Counted from the first letter of the stretch, positions 1-8,961 are shown. The stretch is 64,000 bases of DNA from Paenibacillus_E sp052115445 (GCF_052115445.1 NZ_JBFRGR010000009.1:124001-188000), one strand, 5' to 3'. The notes: a model not told the origin generated them from the sequence alone. A program made the numbers and translations.

Positions 1-2249
1 TCCCAGGCTTCCGTTAATGTCGTTGCGCCATGTGCGATTTGATAGCCGTAGCTTGGATGATCAGTTTGTCGGGTCATTTCGTAAATGATGTCCGAACGGC
101 CATTCAGCGCGAGTGCAAGCAGCACATAACGATGCCCCACATCGCCAGCAGTCGTATGATAACCATGCAGTCGTATGTCTTCAATTAGATGAGAGAGTAC
201 GGTTTCCTTATATTGATCATCCACAAGTCCCAGTGATAGCGGCATGGCGTTGGAGGTTTGACTGCCGGTGGCATATCGGGAAGTTTCCTGGTTAAAAAAT
301 GCGTTATTAAACGCCGATTTGATCTTATCCCGTAAGTTCATGTATTTGATGGCGTCCTGCTTGTTGTTTAACAAGTTTGCGATTTGCACAAAAACATCAA
401 CGAGATGGTAATACATCGCTGTTTCCGTGTGGGGGACAGGTGTGTTTTGGGCGAACCCAGGTCCATTTTCCCCAACATCATACCAATCTCCTAGACCTTG
501 ATGGACGATGAATTGATCGGAGCTCTCCGTCACATAATCGATGTACGCTTTCATACCGTCGTAATGCTCGGTTAAGATCCGAGTATTGCCGTACAGCCGA
601 AACAGGTTCCAGCCTGTCAACACGTACGCACCGCCCCAAGAAACAGAATCGCGGAAGCAGCGCCATTTATCGGAAAATACAACATATTCAGGTGCCGTCG
701 TCGGCACCATTCCGTTCGGCAATTGGGCATCTCGGATATCTTCCATGACTTTCGTTAATAAAGCTTCTACCTGATAATTGAATGCCACAGAGGGACCCAT
801 TAAATGGATTTGTTCCAGCCATCCGAGCTTTTCTCGATGCGGACAATCCGTAAAGAGACTTTTCATATTGCTGAGAATCGCTTGATTAATCATTTCGTGT
901 GTCCGGTTCAATATAACATCTGAGCATTCAAAATGACCTGATAATCCCGTATCTGGATAGATCATTTGTCCCTCCAAGCGGAGCAGTGAAGGAATCTCTG
1001 CAAGGGGAGCGGACGAATCGACAGGAATAGCGCCCTCGATTTGTACATAACGAAAACCGTAATAGCTGAAACGCGGCGACCAGATTTCCTCTCCGTCTCC
1101 ATTCAGGATATAGGAAAACTTGTAAGGGGATCCTGTCCACTTTTGATTGGCGGTACCGTCTTCCTTCAACAGTTCTGCCGGGGATAAAGTAATCTTTGAA
1201 TCTTTCTGGCCTCTAATAGATATGTCAACCCATCCAGAAAAGTTTTGCCCGAAATCGGCGACGTATACGCCTGGACTAGGTTGTGTTATGTTCAATGGTT
1301 TGAAGGTGTGCATCACTTTCATTGAAGAAAGTGCTTCCGACTTAAGCTTACCAAGAGGTGGATCAACTTCTGCTGCGTATCTCCAATCATCGCTTTCCGT
1401 GTAACCGGGCAGATCCCAACCCGATGGATTACGACGAGCATCATAATCCTCCCCCCCATAGATGCAGGAAAAGGTGATAGGTCCTTCTGCGATCCGCCAG
1501 TCCTGATTAGTGGCAATTGTGACCGTCGTACCGTCGGTATAGGTGATTTCAAGCTGTACCAAACATGTTGGGGTACCGAAGGAATGTTTAAATTTCGTGT
1601 AACGGCCACCCGTGACATTGAAAAATCCGTTTCCGAGCATCACACCCACCGCATTGTCACCTGTATTCATTTCATCTGTCACATCATAGATGTTGTATAG
1701 GCAGGTCTTGTCAAAGTTTGTCCACCCCGGCGTTAGCACATGATCGCTGACTTTATTTCCGTTTAAGCGAAGCTCGTATTGTCCCAAGCCGCAGATGTAA
1801 GCTCTTGCTCTTTTCACACTTTTCATTAGTTTAAAATCATATCGGAACAGCGGAAGCGCCATACGTTCGAACGACTCTCCATCCCATTCTCCAATCCAAC
1901 GAGCTGCCCAATCAGACTCATGAAGAAGTCCCATTTCCCAATACGAAGCTGGGCTTTCTACCATCTGATCGTCTTGATTCCAAAATTGAAGCTTCCAATA
2001 ATAGCGAATGCGAGATTGTAGCGGAGGACCTTCATATAAAATATGCACGCTTTTCCTGCTTGCAATTTTACCGCTGTCCCATACGATGTGCTGTATATTT
2101 TCTTCAGTGGTTGACACTATGATTCGGTAGGCAGTTTGCATTTGCGAGCGAGTAAGACTGGATTTGTAGCTCCAGCTGAAAGCAGGGCGTGTCACATCGA
2201 TCCCGATCGGGCATCTTTTGCCTTCCACAAACATTTCATCCAGTTGCAT
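1..2249 (-). CDS. GH78 alpha-L-rhamnosidase, 3' end cut by window edge
   Basis: I translated the minus strand from the ATG at 2249 and found it open to base 1, about 749 residues, with no stop. The first part has the beta-sandwich domains typical of GH78 (start MQLDEMFVEGKRCPIGIDV, later FGQNFSGWVDI). The catalytic (alpha/alpha)6 domain follows, with the hallmark TDCPHREKLGWLEQ block, whose acidic residues include the expected general acid. Near the edge are TTAGDVGHRYVLLAL and HGATTLTEAW, the latter carrying the second catalytic Glu. GH78 enzymes remove terminal alpha-L-rhamnose from pectic chains and glycosides. No signal peptide is visible, so action on imported oligosaccharides is likely. 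The start overlaps the end of the upstream propeller gene by 14 bases and has an AAGGAGA site, so the two are translationally coupled. The last domain lies outside the window. Confidence 0.93.
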   Translation of the reverse strand, partial: MQLDEMFVEGKRCPIGIDVTRPAFSWSYKSSLTRSQMQTAYRIIVSTTEENIQHIVWDSGKIASRKSVHILYEGPPLQSRIRYYWKLQFWNQDDQMVESPASYWEMGLLHESDWAARWIGEWDGESFERMALPLFRYDFKLMKSVKRARAYICGLGQYELRLNGNKVSDHVLTPGWTNFDKTCLYNIYDVTDEMNTGDNAVGVMLGNGFFNVTGGRYTKFKHSFGTPTCLVQLEITYTDGTTVTIATNQDWRIAEGPITFSCIYGGEDYDARRNPSGWDLPGYTESDDWRYAAEVDPPLGKLKSEALSSMKVMHTFKPLNITQPSPGVYVADFGQNFSGWVDISIRGQKDSKITLSPAELLKEDGTANQKWTGSPYKFSYILNGDGEEIWSPRFSYYGFRYVQIEGAIPVDSSAPLAEIPSLLRLEGQMIYPDTGLSGHFECSDVILNRTHEMINQAILSNMKSLFTDCPHREKLGWLEQIHLMGPSVAFNYQVEALLTKVMEDIRDAQLPNGMVPTTAPEYVVFSDKWRCFRDSVSWGGAYVLTGWNLFRLYGNTRILTEHYDGMKAYIDYVTESSDQFIVHQGLGDWYDVGENGPGFAQNTPVPHTETAMYYHLVDVFVQIANLLNNKQDAIKYMNLRDKIKSAFNNAFFNQETSRYATGSQTSNAMPLSLGLVDDQYKETVLSHLIEDIRLHGYHTTAGDVGHRYVLLALALNGRSDIIYEMTRQTDHPSYGYQIAHGATTLTEAW

Positions 2250-3261
2250 GGGCAGGGTCTCCTTTGAAAACATCATGCGAGGCAGCCACACTGATCGTAC
2301 GGAACTCTTTTCCCCAGTTTTTTGTCGCATCGCCTTCCTTAGAAGGTCGGCAGGAGCAATAGAAGTGATATAGCACGCCATGATGCGTAATGACAGACGG
2401 CTTATGCGCAAAAGAAGAGTCAATCGTTCCTTCTTCGCCTACGCGAATGATCGGCTCCGGATATTTATCCCAATGTAAAAGGTCTTTCGATAAGGCAATT
2501 CCTTCTTGTGCTTGCTTGTAATTATAGCCAAAGAAATACATGATCCATTGATCTTTATCCAGTAAGACACAAGGGTCACTGACAAAACCGGAGTCCCATC
2601 TTTCCGGAGAGACACGTAGAATCGGGTTATGCTCGTATCGCTGCCACGAGGTGAGGTCAGTTGAGAAAGCAACGCCCGTTTGTTCGAGCCATTTTCCCTT
2701 ATTTGCGTTTTTGGCATTATAAAACAGGTAGAACGTACCTTCATGTTCAACAAGACATTCCTTGTATAAACCTCCTTTTTCCCAATCTGCGCCTTCTTCC
2801 GGGGTTAGAATTGGATCAACGTATCTGTGCCACTCCAGTAGTTGTTCATCTTCCGACCATGCGATTCCGATTTTGGCCGAACCTTCTTCGTACCCAAAAT
2901 CAGGGTAGGCATGATAGAGCAGCCAATATTTGTTGTTCCATTTCTTAAGCACCGGAGGAGCATCGATCTTATTTTCCTTCAAAATCCATGTACCTGCTAT
3001 ATTTTTCGAGTCCCAGACTGAACCTTCATTTCGCCGTAAAATGACACTAAGGTGCTCCCACTCTAACAAGTCTTTGCTGGTGGCCAAGGCTGTTTGATAA
3101 CCCGTACCGTCAAATCCTACGTACATCATGTAAAACTTTTCATTATGTTGAAAGACGAAGGGGCAATCAACTGCCCGTTCATCAAAGTGACCGGGGATTC
3201 CGGATCCTATAAGCACCGGTTTACCCAATTTATAAGGCGTTACATAGGGCTCAATATTCAT
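2236..3261 (-). CDS. GH43/GH130-like five-bladed beta-propeller glycosidase
   Basis: The product is about 341 residues and matches the GH43/32/68/130 beta-propeller superfamily. Repeated blade motifs carry the acidic residues expected of such an active site: VDCPFVF near the N-terminus, DAPPVLKKW mid-protein, GGLYKECLVEH, VSDPCVLLD and HKPSVITHHG. No signal peptide is visible. The frame can be extended to an ATG at 3279, but that ATG lies just upstream of the GAGGAGA ribosome binding site, so the ATG at 3261 (MNIEPYVTPYK) is the better start. It is the first gene of a two-gene minus-strand operon with the GH78 rhamnosidase, which suggests a role on side chains of the same glycan. The exact family and bond specificity cannot be set from sequence. 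A phosphorylase of the GH130 type is possible. Confidence 0.8.
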   Translation of the reverse strand: MNIEPYVTPYKLGKPVLIGSGIPGHFDERAVDCPFVFQHNEKFYMMYVGFDGTGYQTALATSKDLLEWEHLSVILRRNEGSVWDSKNIAGTWILKENKIDAPPVLKKWNNKYWLLYHAYPDFGYEEGSAKIGIAWSEDEQLLEWHRYVDPILTPEEGADWEKGGLYKECLVEHEGTFYLFYNAKNANKGKWLEQTGVAFSTDLTSWQRYEHNPILRVSPERWDSGFVSDPCVLLDKDQWIMYFFGYNYKQAQEGIALSKDLLHWDKYPEPIIRVGEEGTIDSSFAHKPSVITHHGVLYHFYCSCRPSKEGDATKNWGKEFRTISVAASHDVFKGDPAHATG

Positions 3262-3467
3262 GGTATTCAATCTCCTCATCGGTTTGTAGAACTTACGACA
3301 GATGCCACATATTGTAAGATTACTATCACACCTATTCCTACTCAGGGNGGGATTGAATCCGATATATAGGTCGATTGCATCTTCAAACTACAGCTGCATT
3401 GACATCGATTGTAAGCGGGCGTAGGATGAGGGAAATTGTGGGAATTTTGTTCAAAAGGGGGACTCTT
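3262..3467. promoter_or_regulatory. Divergent intergenic region with CCTAT/ATAGG elements
   Basis: This 206-base gap separates the minus-strand glycosidase operon from the plus-strand acid-sugar operon, so it should hold two divergent promoters. CACACCTATT on the plus strand (3328-3337) faces CCTATAT on the minus strand (3370 to 3364). These resemble the CCTATAA element repeated at other promoters in the window. A TACAAT -10-like box for the minus operon lies at 3316-3311. No clear core promoter for the plus operon is visible, although TTGTAAGCGGGC (about 3410-3421) is weakly cre-like. One ambiguous base (3348) lies between the two elements. Confidence 0.4.
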
Positions 3468-4646
3468 ATGAAAGAAGGTTATGCATTCAATCCGTTCATG
3501 TTCCAGACGTCCGGCAGCATTGTCGTCGGTCGTAATGTCATTGATCAATTGATTCCTCGAATCAAGTTGCTCGGCGAATTTCGGCACGCCGTGATCGTTA
3601 CGCAACCTTCAATCGTAGCGCTCGGGGTAATTGAACAAGTTGCACGTGAGCTAAAACAAGCCGGTATATCCAGTCGTTATATAACAGAAGTGAAACCGGA
3701 ACCGACGGTTGACAATATTCGCTCCGTATTCAGCAGCATTTCTGCTGAACCTGTAGATTTGTTGATTGGTATAGGAGGGGGAAGTGTTCTCGACGCTGCA
3801 AAAATATTTTCCGTTTTACTGACGAATCCAGTTGACGTGAAGAATCTGATTGGGACCGATCTTGTTTCGCAATCTGGCATCCCGACAGTACTTGTACCAA
3901 CGACTTCTGGGACAGGTTCGGAAGTAACGCCGAATGCCATTGTAAGTGTTCCGGAAGAAGAGTTAAAGGTTGGTATTATCAGCAGGCACTTGCTGCCCAA
4001 GCTGGTCATCATTGACCCTGTTTTGACGATAGGCTTGCCGAAATCGATCACGGCTGCAACGGGAATGGATGCGTTTACGCATGCTTTGGAATCATATATA
4101 TCCAACAAGGCTAATCCGATAAGCGACATGTTTGCGTTGGAATCCATCCGTTTGATTGCAGAAAGTCTGGTTCCTGCATATCATAACGGTTCGGATCTTG
4201 AAGCGAGGGGGAAAATGCTGCTCGGGTCCATGTACGGCGGCATGGCGTTGAGCGCGGCTGGCACAGCGGCCGTTCATGCGCTTGCATATCCACTCGGAGG
4301 CAAGTTCAATATTTCGCACGGAGTTGCCAATTCGATGCTGCTGCCCCATGTTATGGCCTTTAATCAGGATGCCATAGCAGATCAGCTTAGAAAGGTAGCT
4401 GGGGTCATGGGGCTGCATGTTGGGAAGATGGGAGGGAAAGAGTCCTCCGATAGGGTGATCAAGCAGATTTTCGAATGGACTTCAGAGATGCGTATCCCGC
4501 AAAACTTGCGCGAGTTTGGCATTTCGGAAGGAGATGTGGATGATCTGGCGATCGCTGCATCCAAGGTTACTAGGCTTTTAACAAATAATCCGAAACCGAT
4601 GGACTTGGCGTCGATTAAAACCGTGTATCGGAAGCTGTTCCCTTAA
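3468..4646 (+). CDS. Iron-containing (group III) alcohol dehydrogenase
   Basis: The 393-residue product belongs to the Fe-ADH family, which interconverts aldehydes or ketones and alcohols with NAD(P)H. The nucleotide-binding motif GGGSVLDAAK and the TTSGTGSEVTP segment are present. So are all four usual metal ligands, in GMDAFTHALES (Asp and His), AVHALAYPLGG (His) and ISHGVANSMLLPH (His). The frame is open from 3375, but the AAAAGGGGG site and alignment with the family favour the ATG at 3468. It heads the operon containing an acid-sugar kinase, a PdxA homologue and two aldolase-like proteins. Context therefore suggests reduction of an aldehyde made by one of those aldolases. Lactaldehyde, from fucose or rhamnose breakdown, and a four-carbon aldehyde acid are both candidates. 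No signal peptide; cytosolic. Confidence 0.9.
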   Translation: MKEGYAFNPFMFQTSGSIVVGRNVIDQLIPRIKLLGEFRHAVIVTQPSIVALGVIEQVARELKQAGISSRYITEVKPEPTVDNIRSVFSSISAEPVDLLIGIGGGSVLDAAKIFSVLLTNPVDVKNLIGTDLVSQSGIPTVLVPTTSGTGSEVTPNAIVSVPEEELKVGIISRHLLPKLVIIDPVLTIGLPKSITAATGMDAFTHALESYISNKANPISDMFALESIRLIAESLVPAYHNGSDLEARGKMLLGSMYGGMALSAAGTAAVHALAYPLGGKFNISHGVANSMLLPHVMAFNQDAIADQLRKVAGVMGLHVGKMGGKESSDRVIKQIFEWTSEMRIPQNLREFGISEGDVDDLAIAASKVTRLLTNNPKPMDLASIKTVYRKLFP

Positions 4647-4723
4647 TAGAGGGAGAGTGTCTGCCTGGATTAGACGTGTTCGAAGCACGTGTTGCTGACC
4701 AAATCGCTGGGAGGTTACCGCAA

Positions 4724-6028
4724 TTGAAAATTGCCGTTATTGCCGATGATCTTACGGGAGCGGGGGATACAGGCGTACAGTTTGCCAAGCAAGGGCTGCA
4801 TGTAACTGTACTTTTACAGTTCAAGGCGGGAATGGAAGCGGTATCAGAGCAGGATGTACTCGTATTTGACACCGACAGCCGATCCCTGAATGCCGAAGCC
4901 GCCTACCAGAGAGCTGTTGAGGCATCGAGGTGCGCTCAGGTTTTCGGAGCGGATGTTGTTTTCAAAAAAATTGATTCCACCTTGCGCGGAAATCTGGGTT
5001 CGGAAATTGATGCCGTGTACGACACCTATCGTCCCGACTTCGTAGTCATCGCTGCTGCTTATCCCGAAGCCGGACGTCTGGTTCGCGAGGGCAAATTGTA
5101 TGTTCATGGAACGCCGCTGCATGAAACTGAATTCGCAAGCGATCCGAAAACACCGGTAACCGAATCCTATATCCCAGAATTATTGCGTAATCAGACGAAG
5201 CAGCCTGTCGAGGTCATCCCTCGCAAGATACTAGCGGAGGGAAGAGATGCGTTGGAGCTCGTGTTGCAAAATTGTCTCTCCAAAGGTTTTCGGTATTTGC
5301 TTGTAGATTCTGACAATGATGATGATTTGAAGCGTATTGTTTCCCTGGTCGGGGAGACATCGCATTCGGTTGTTTGGGTGGGTTCAGCTGGTTTGGCACA
5401 ACAATTATCAGTTCAATTTGAAACTTTAACGCAGCCATCGCCAAAAAAACTAGTGCAACCAAACGGTCCGATACTTACAGTGATCGGCAGTGTCAGTTCT
5501 CGGTCACGCCGTCAATTGGACGTCCTTCTCAGCCAACCGAATGTGCGGGGCATCCGCATGGAGGCTTATCGCCTCGTATCTTGTAAAGCCGAAAGAGAGC
5601 ACGAATTGGTGAATGCAGTGGAAGAAGCAGAAAAGGCCATACATGCAAACTATCATACGGTGTTATATTCGTCAGGTGACCTGGAAGCTATACGACTCGC
5701 ACAGAATACCGGCGCACTAAATGGCATGACTGCGCAAGAAGTTAGTGATGCGATATCACGTGCTTTAGGCGAATCCGTGTCCCGTTTGATGACTCGTAGC
5801 AGAATTGGAGGCATCATATTGACCGGTGGCGATACAGCAAGGCAAGTATGTTCCTTTCTACAAGTAAACGAATTTCGGGTGCTTGACGAGGTGGAAAGCG
5901 GGGTCCCGATTGGATGCCTTGTTTCAGATGAACATCTTCTGGCGGTAACCAAAGCAGGGGGATTCGGATCTGACCAAGTATTGCTGCGAGCGTTGGAATT
6001 ATTGAATGGAGGATTGAGTACAAGATGA
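4724..6028 (+). CDS. Four-carbon acid-sugar kinase (DUF1537 family), DtnK-like
   Basis: The 434-residue product has both halves of the DUF1537 kinases that phosphorylate threonate, erythronate and related acids at O4. The N-terminal substrate domain shows IADDLTGAGDTGVQFAK and KKIDSTLRGNLGSE. The C-terminal nucleotide domain shows ILTGGDTA, SGVPIG and TKAGGFGSDQ. An in-frame GTG exists at 4676, but GGGAGG at 4709-4714 sits nine bases before the TTG at 4724, and starting there gives the family-typical MKIAVIADD, so I chose it. Its stop overlaps the PdxA gene start (ATGA). The characterised partnership of DUF1537 kinase with PdxA2 converts D-threonate to dihydroxyacetone phosphate. D-threonate is therefore the most likely substrate, although D-erythronate cannot be excluded. 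Confidence 0.9.
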   Translation: MKIAVIADDLTGAGDTGVQFAKQGLHVTVLLQFKAGMEAVSEQDVLVFDTDSRSLNAEAAYQRAVEASRCAQVFGADVVFKKIDSTLRGNLGSEIDAVYDTYRPDFVVIAAAYPEAGRLVREGKLYVHGTPLHETEFASDPKTPVTESYIPELLRNQTKQPVEVIPRKILAEGRDALELVLQNCLSKGFRYLLVDSDNDDDLKRIVSLVGETSHSVVWVGSAGLAQQLSVQFETLTQPSPKKLVQPNGPILTVIGSVSSRSRRQLDVLLSQPNVRGIRMEAYRLVSCKAEREHELVNAVEEAEKAIHANYHTVLYSSGDLEAIRLAQNTGALNGMTAQEVSDAISRALGESVSRLMTRSRIGGIILTGGDTARQVCSFLQVNEFRVLDEVESGVPIGCLVSDEHLLAVTKAGGFGSDQVLLRALELLNGGLSTR

Positions 6029-7035
6029 AACCAATAATAGGAATCACGATGGGCGATGCATCAGGCATCGGGCCTGAAATCATCGTGAAAGCTCTCCACC
6101 ATCCTCAAGTATACGAAAGCTGCCGTCCGCTAGTGATTGGAGACCCGGTCATGTTGGAACGTGCACTTCACATTGTGAAAGGTACAGCTTCCATTCATAT
6201 CATTTCGAGTCCTCATGACGGGCGTTATGAATACGGCAGCATAGATTGTTTGGATTTGCGCATGCTCGGTCCTGACCTCTCATTCGGTAAAGTATCCGCC
6301 GAAGCGGGACATGCTGCTTACGTATTTGCTGAGAAAGCAGTGGAATTGGCTTTGGCTCGGCAAATTGACGCCATCTGCACAGCCCCTTTAAATAAAGAGG
6401 CTCTGCATAAGGGTGGCCACCTTTATCCGGGTCATACCGAAATATTAGCCGGGCTCACACATACCGAAGATTACAGCATGATGCTCACAGCTCCAAAGCT
6501 GAAGGTTATCCATTTAACCACACATGTCGGACTGATTCAAGCCATTGAGTTGATCAATCCGGAGCGGACGTACAAGGTAATCAAGCTGGCACATGAAACG
6601 TTGCAGAGGGCCGGAAACGACAAACCTCGTATTGCGGTTTGCGGGATTAATCCGCATGCTGGAGAGAATGGTCTGTTCGGCAACGGAGAGGAAGAACAAA
6701 AACTGATTCCAGGTATCAGATCAGCAGCTGAAGAGNGTATCAACGTTACCGGGCCGTATCCAGCTGATACGCTATTTTATCGAGCTGTAAAGGGGGACTT
6801 TGACATTGTGGTCGCTTGTTATCATGACCAAGGACATATACCGATCAAAGTACTTGGTATTGAAGCCGGCGTGAATATCACAATCGGTTTGAAGGGAGGA
6901 ATCATTCGCACCTCTGTCGATCATGGGACGGCCTTTGACATTGCAGGTAGGGGAATAGCGGATGATAGAAGTATGTTGGCCGCGATCCGCGCTGCGGTTG
7001 AGCTTGCGCCAAAACCGATAGATAACCTTTCCTAA
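6025..7035 (+). CDS. pdxA2: PdxA-family 4-phospho-D-threonate (or erythronate) dehydrogenase
   Basis: The 336-residue product has all hallmark PdxA motifs: MGDASGIGPEI at the N-terminus, CTAPLNKEAL, the metal histidines in THVGL, INPHAGE and CYHDQGHIP, and SVDHGTAFDIAGRG. PdxA enzymes oxidise a 4-phospho-hydroxy acid and then decarboxylate it. The vitamin B6 enzyme acts on 4-phosphohydroxy-L-threonine. PdxA2 paralogues next to DUF1537 kinases act on 4-phospho-D-threonate or D-erythronate and yield dihydroxyacetone phosphate. The four-base overlap with the kinase gene makes the catabolic assignment much more likely than a role in pyridoxal phosphate synthesis. An ambiguous base at 6736 leaves one unknown residue but keeps the frame. 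Confidence 0.9.
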   Translation: MKPIIGITMGDASGIGPEIIVKALHHPQVYESCRPLVIGDPVMLERALHIVKGTASIHIISSPHDGRYEYGSIDCLDLRMLGPDLSFGKVSAEAGHAAYVFAEKAVELALARQIDAICTAPLNKEALHKGGHLYPGHTEILAGLTHTEDYSMMLTAPKLKVIHLTTHVGLIQAIELINPERTYKVIKLAHETLQRAGNDKPRIAVCGINPHAGENGLFGNGEEEQKLIPGIRSAAEEXINVTGPYPADTLFYRAVKGDFDIVVACYHDQGHIPIKVLGIEAGVNITIGLKGGIIRTSVDHGTAFDIAGRGIADDRSMLAAIRAAVELAPKPIDNLS

Positions 7036-7084
7036 GGCATGTAATGTGGTCATTTAAAATCCGTTCCTAACAAGGAGAGATTCG

Positions 7085-7978
7085 ATGTTAAAGCCAGCAG
7101 GTATTATCCCCGCTATGATTACGCCTTTTGATGACAATCAAAAGATCAACGAATCGGCATTGCGACTATTCGTTCGCAGGTTCATCGCCGCTAACGTCCA
7201 TGGTCTGTTCTGCCTCGGTACCAATGGAGAGTTCTTTACGCTGACAATGGAGGAAAAGTTACGAGTTGCCGAAATTGTCATCGAAGAGGCGCAGGGACGC
7301 GTTCCAATTTATGTAGGCGCAGGGTGCGTAGGAACGCAGGAAACGGCTCAGTTAGCTGCACGTCTTGAACAAATGGGGGCCGACGCTTTATCCATCATTA
7401 CACCGTATTTTTTAACATTTACACAGCAAGAGTTAATTGGACATTTCCGAACGGTTGCGGAAGCGACGAAACTGCCTATTCTCCTATATAACATTCCGGC
7501 GCGAACCGGCAATACCCTCTTACCCAAGACGGTCATGGAGTTAAGCAAAGTACCTAACATTGTCGGCATTAAGGACAGCAGCGGAAGCTTTGATAACATC
7601 TTGCAAGTTCTGGAACTGTGCGATCCGGATTTCGCAGTACTAGCCGGGACAGACTCACTCATATTGCCGACGCTGATGGCAGGCGGTCATGGGGCTATCG
7701 CAGCTACGGCCAATGTATTCCCGGAAGTTGTCAGGTCCATTTACGATTTATGGCTGCAAGGAAAAACGGAAGAAGCCGAATTGTCGCAGCGTAAGCTGCG
7801 TGCGCTGCGTAGTAGCTTCTCGTTGGGAACACTGCCTTCCGTTTTGAAGGAGGTTTTGAACATGCTCGGTTTGCCTGCCGGAGAACCGCGACTGCCGGTT
7901 CAACCTCTCTCTCCGACTGCTAAAGCGGAGCTGAAAACCGTGATGGATCCCTATGTGAGCGAAGGTGTCATTAAATGA
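7085..7978 (+). CDS. DapA/NanA-family aldolase or synthase (class I, pyruvate Schiff base)
   Basis: The 297-residue product is a full-length member of the dihydrodipicolinate synthase/N-acetylneuraminate lyase superfamily. Visible landmarks are MITPFDDN, GTNGEFFTL, the YNIPARTG segment with the catalytic tyrosine, and the Schiff-base lysine at about residue 163 in VGIKDSSGS. A good AAGGAGAGA site precedes the ATG. Although annotation tools often call such proteins dapA, lysine synthesis is unlikely here because the neighbours are acid-sugar catabolic genes. Retro-aldol cleavage of a 2-keto-3-deoxy acid to pyruvate plus an aldehyde is the better inference. The substrate could be a deoxy-ulosonic acid such as Dha or Kdo, or 2-keto-3-deoxy-fuconate or -rhamnonate. 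Confidence 0.85.
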   Translation: MLKPAGIIPAMITPFDDNQKINESALRLFVRRFIAANVHGLFCLGTNGEFFTLTMEEKLRVAEIVIEEAQGRVPIYVGAGCVGTQETAQLAARLEQMGADALSIITPYFLTFTQQELIGHFRTVAEATKLPILLYNIPARTGNTLLPKTVMELSKVPNIVGIKDSSGSFDNILQVLELCDPDFAVLAGTDSLILPTLMAGGHGAIAATANVFPEVVRSIYDLWLQGKTEEAELSQRKLRALRSSFSLGTLPSVLKEVLNMLGLPAGEPRLPVQPLSPTAKAELKTVMDPYVSEGVIK

Positions 7979-7994
7979 TCAGGAAGAGGTGTTG

Positions 7995-8939
7995 ATGATA
8001 ATGGAAGTTAACATTCCGAACGGCGTATGGCCAACGATGCTAACCCCTTTCACGAATTCCAACGAAGTTGACTTTGAAGCACTAGGGGAGCTGGTCGAAT
8101 GGTACATCGACCAAGGTGTTCACGGCCTATTTGCGGTCTGTCAATCGAGTGAAATGTTCTACTTAACTTTAGAGGAGAGAGTACGGATCGCACGGTTCGT
8201 CAAGGAAAAATCGAACGGCCGATTACCTGTCATCGCTTCCGGCCATATATCAGACGAATTCGAAGAGCAAGTGAATGAGCTTAAGCGGATGGCTGACACC
8301 GGGGTTGATGCAGTCGTACTGGTTAGCAATCGATTCGCCGGTCCGGAAGAATCGGACGAGGTATGGTTGAAACGTGCAGAACAGTTGCTCAATCGCGTGC
8401 CGGATGTGCTGTTTGGTATTTACGAATGCCCTTATCCGTATAAAAGGCTGATGAGCCCGAAACTGCTTAAATGGTGTGCAGATACAGGCAGATTTGGGTT
8501 TCTCAAGGACACAAGCTGCGATATGAAACAGATTGCCGAGAAGATCGATGCTGTAAATGGAAGTCCATTGAAAATATTCAATGCAAATTCCGCGACTTTA
8601 CTAGCATCGTTACGTTTGGGTGTGGCTGGCTTCAGCGGTGTGATGGCTAATTTCCACCCTGACTTGTATGTGCGTCTTTCGGATTGCGGGGACTTGCAGT
8701 CTGAAACTGCAGAAATGATTCAGGCGTTTATCGGACCAGCGTCATTAATCGAACTTCAGATGTATCCTGTTAATGCGAAGTATCATCTGCAACAAATAGG
8801 TTTATCCATAGCGTTGCACTGCCGGACCAGAGATGCAGGTGCTTTCAGAGAAAACCAAAAATCGGAAGTGAAGCAGCTGGGTAGGCTGTATCAACTATTT
8901 AAGCAGCAGTTACCGGCAAAACAAAATGTAACTATTTGA
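7995..8939 (+). CDS. Second DapA-family aldolase-like protein
   Basis: The product of about 314 residues is a divergent second member of the DapA/NanA superfamily, 16 bases downstream of the first. It keeps the Schiff-base lysine (about residue 171, in GFLKDTSCD) and a MLTPFTNSNEVDFE N-terminus. The first paralogue's GTNGEFF is replaced here by CQSSEMFYLT, and its YNIPARTG by YECPYPYKR, so the substrate pocket must differ. The frame extends to 7965, inside the preceding gene. The GAAGAGG site points to the ATG at 7995 or the ATG at 8001. Two non-redundant aldolase-like genes in one operon suggest two different 2-keto-3-deoxy acids, or one aldolase and one dehydratase. The function is inferred from family and context only. 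Confidence 0.8.
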   Translation: MIMEVNIPNGVWPTMLTPFTNSNEVDFEALGELVEWYIDQGVHGLFAVCQSSEMFYLTLEERVRIARFVKEKSNGRLPVIASGHISDEFEEQVNELKRMADTGVDAVVLVSNRFAGPEESDEVWLKRAEQLLNRVPDVLFGIYECPYPYKRLMSPKLLKWCADTGRFGFLKDTSCDMKQIAEKIDAVNGSPLKIFNANSATLLASLRLGVAGFSGVMANFHPDLYVRLSDCGDLQSETAEMIQAFIGPASLIELQMYPVNAKYHLQQIGLSIALHCRTRDAGAFRENQKSEVKQLGRLYQLFKQQLPAKQNVTI

Positions 8940-8961
8940 ACAATAAAAAGGAGATGCTACA

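Noticed and set aside
3408..3422. cre-like TGTAAGCG sequence before the Fe-ADH gene
   Set aside because: It matches the consensus at only about 10 of 14 positions, mainly in one half, so I did not list it as a site.
6025..7035. Calling the PdxA homologue a vitamin B6 biosynthesis gene
   Set aside because: It overlaps a DUF1537 kinase gene, the known marker of the catabolic PdxA2 type. Vitamin B6 synthesis in Bacilli normally uses PdxS/PdxT.
7085..7978. Calling the first DapA-family gene a lysine-biosynthesis dapA
   Set aside because: Its operon partners are acid-sugar catabolic enzymes and a second divergent paralogue is adjacent, so a catabolic aldolase is more likely.
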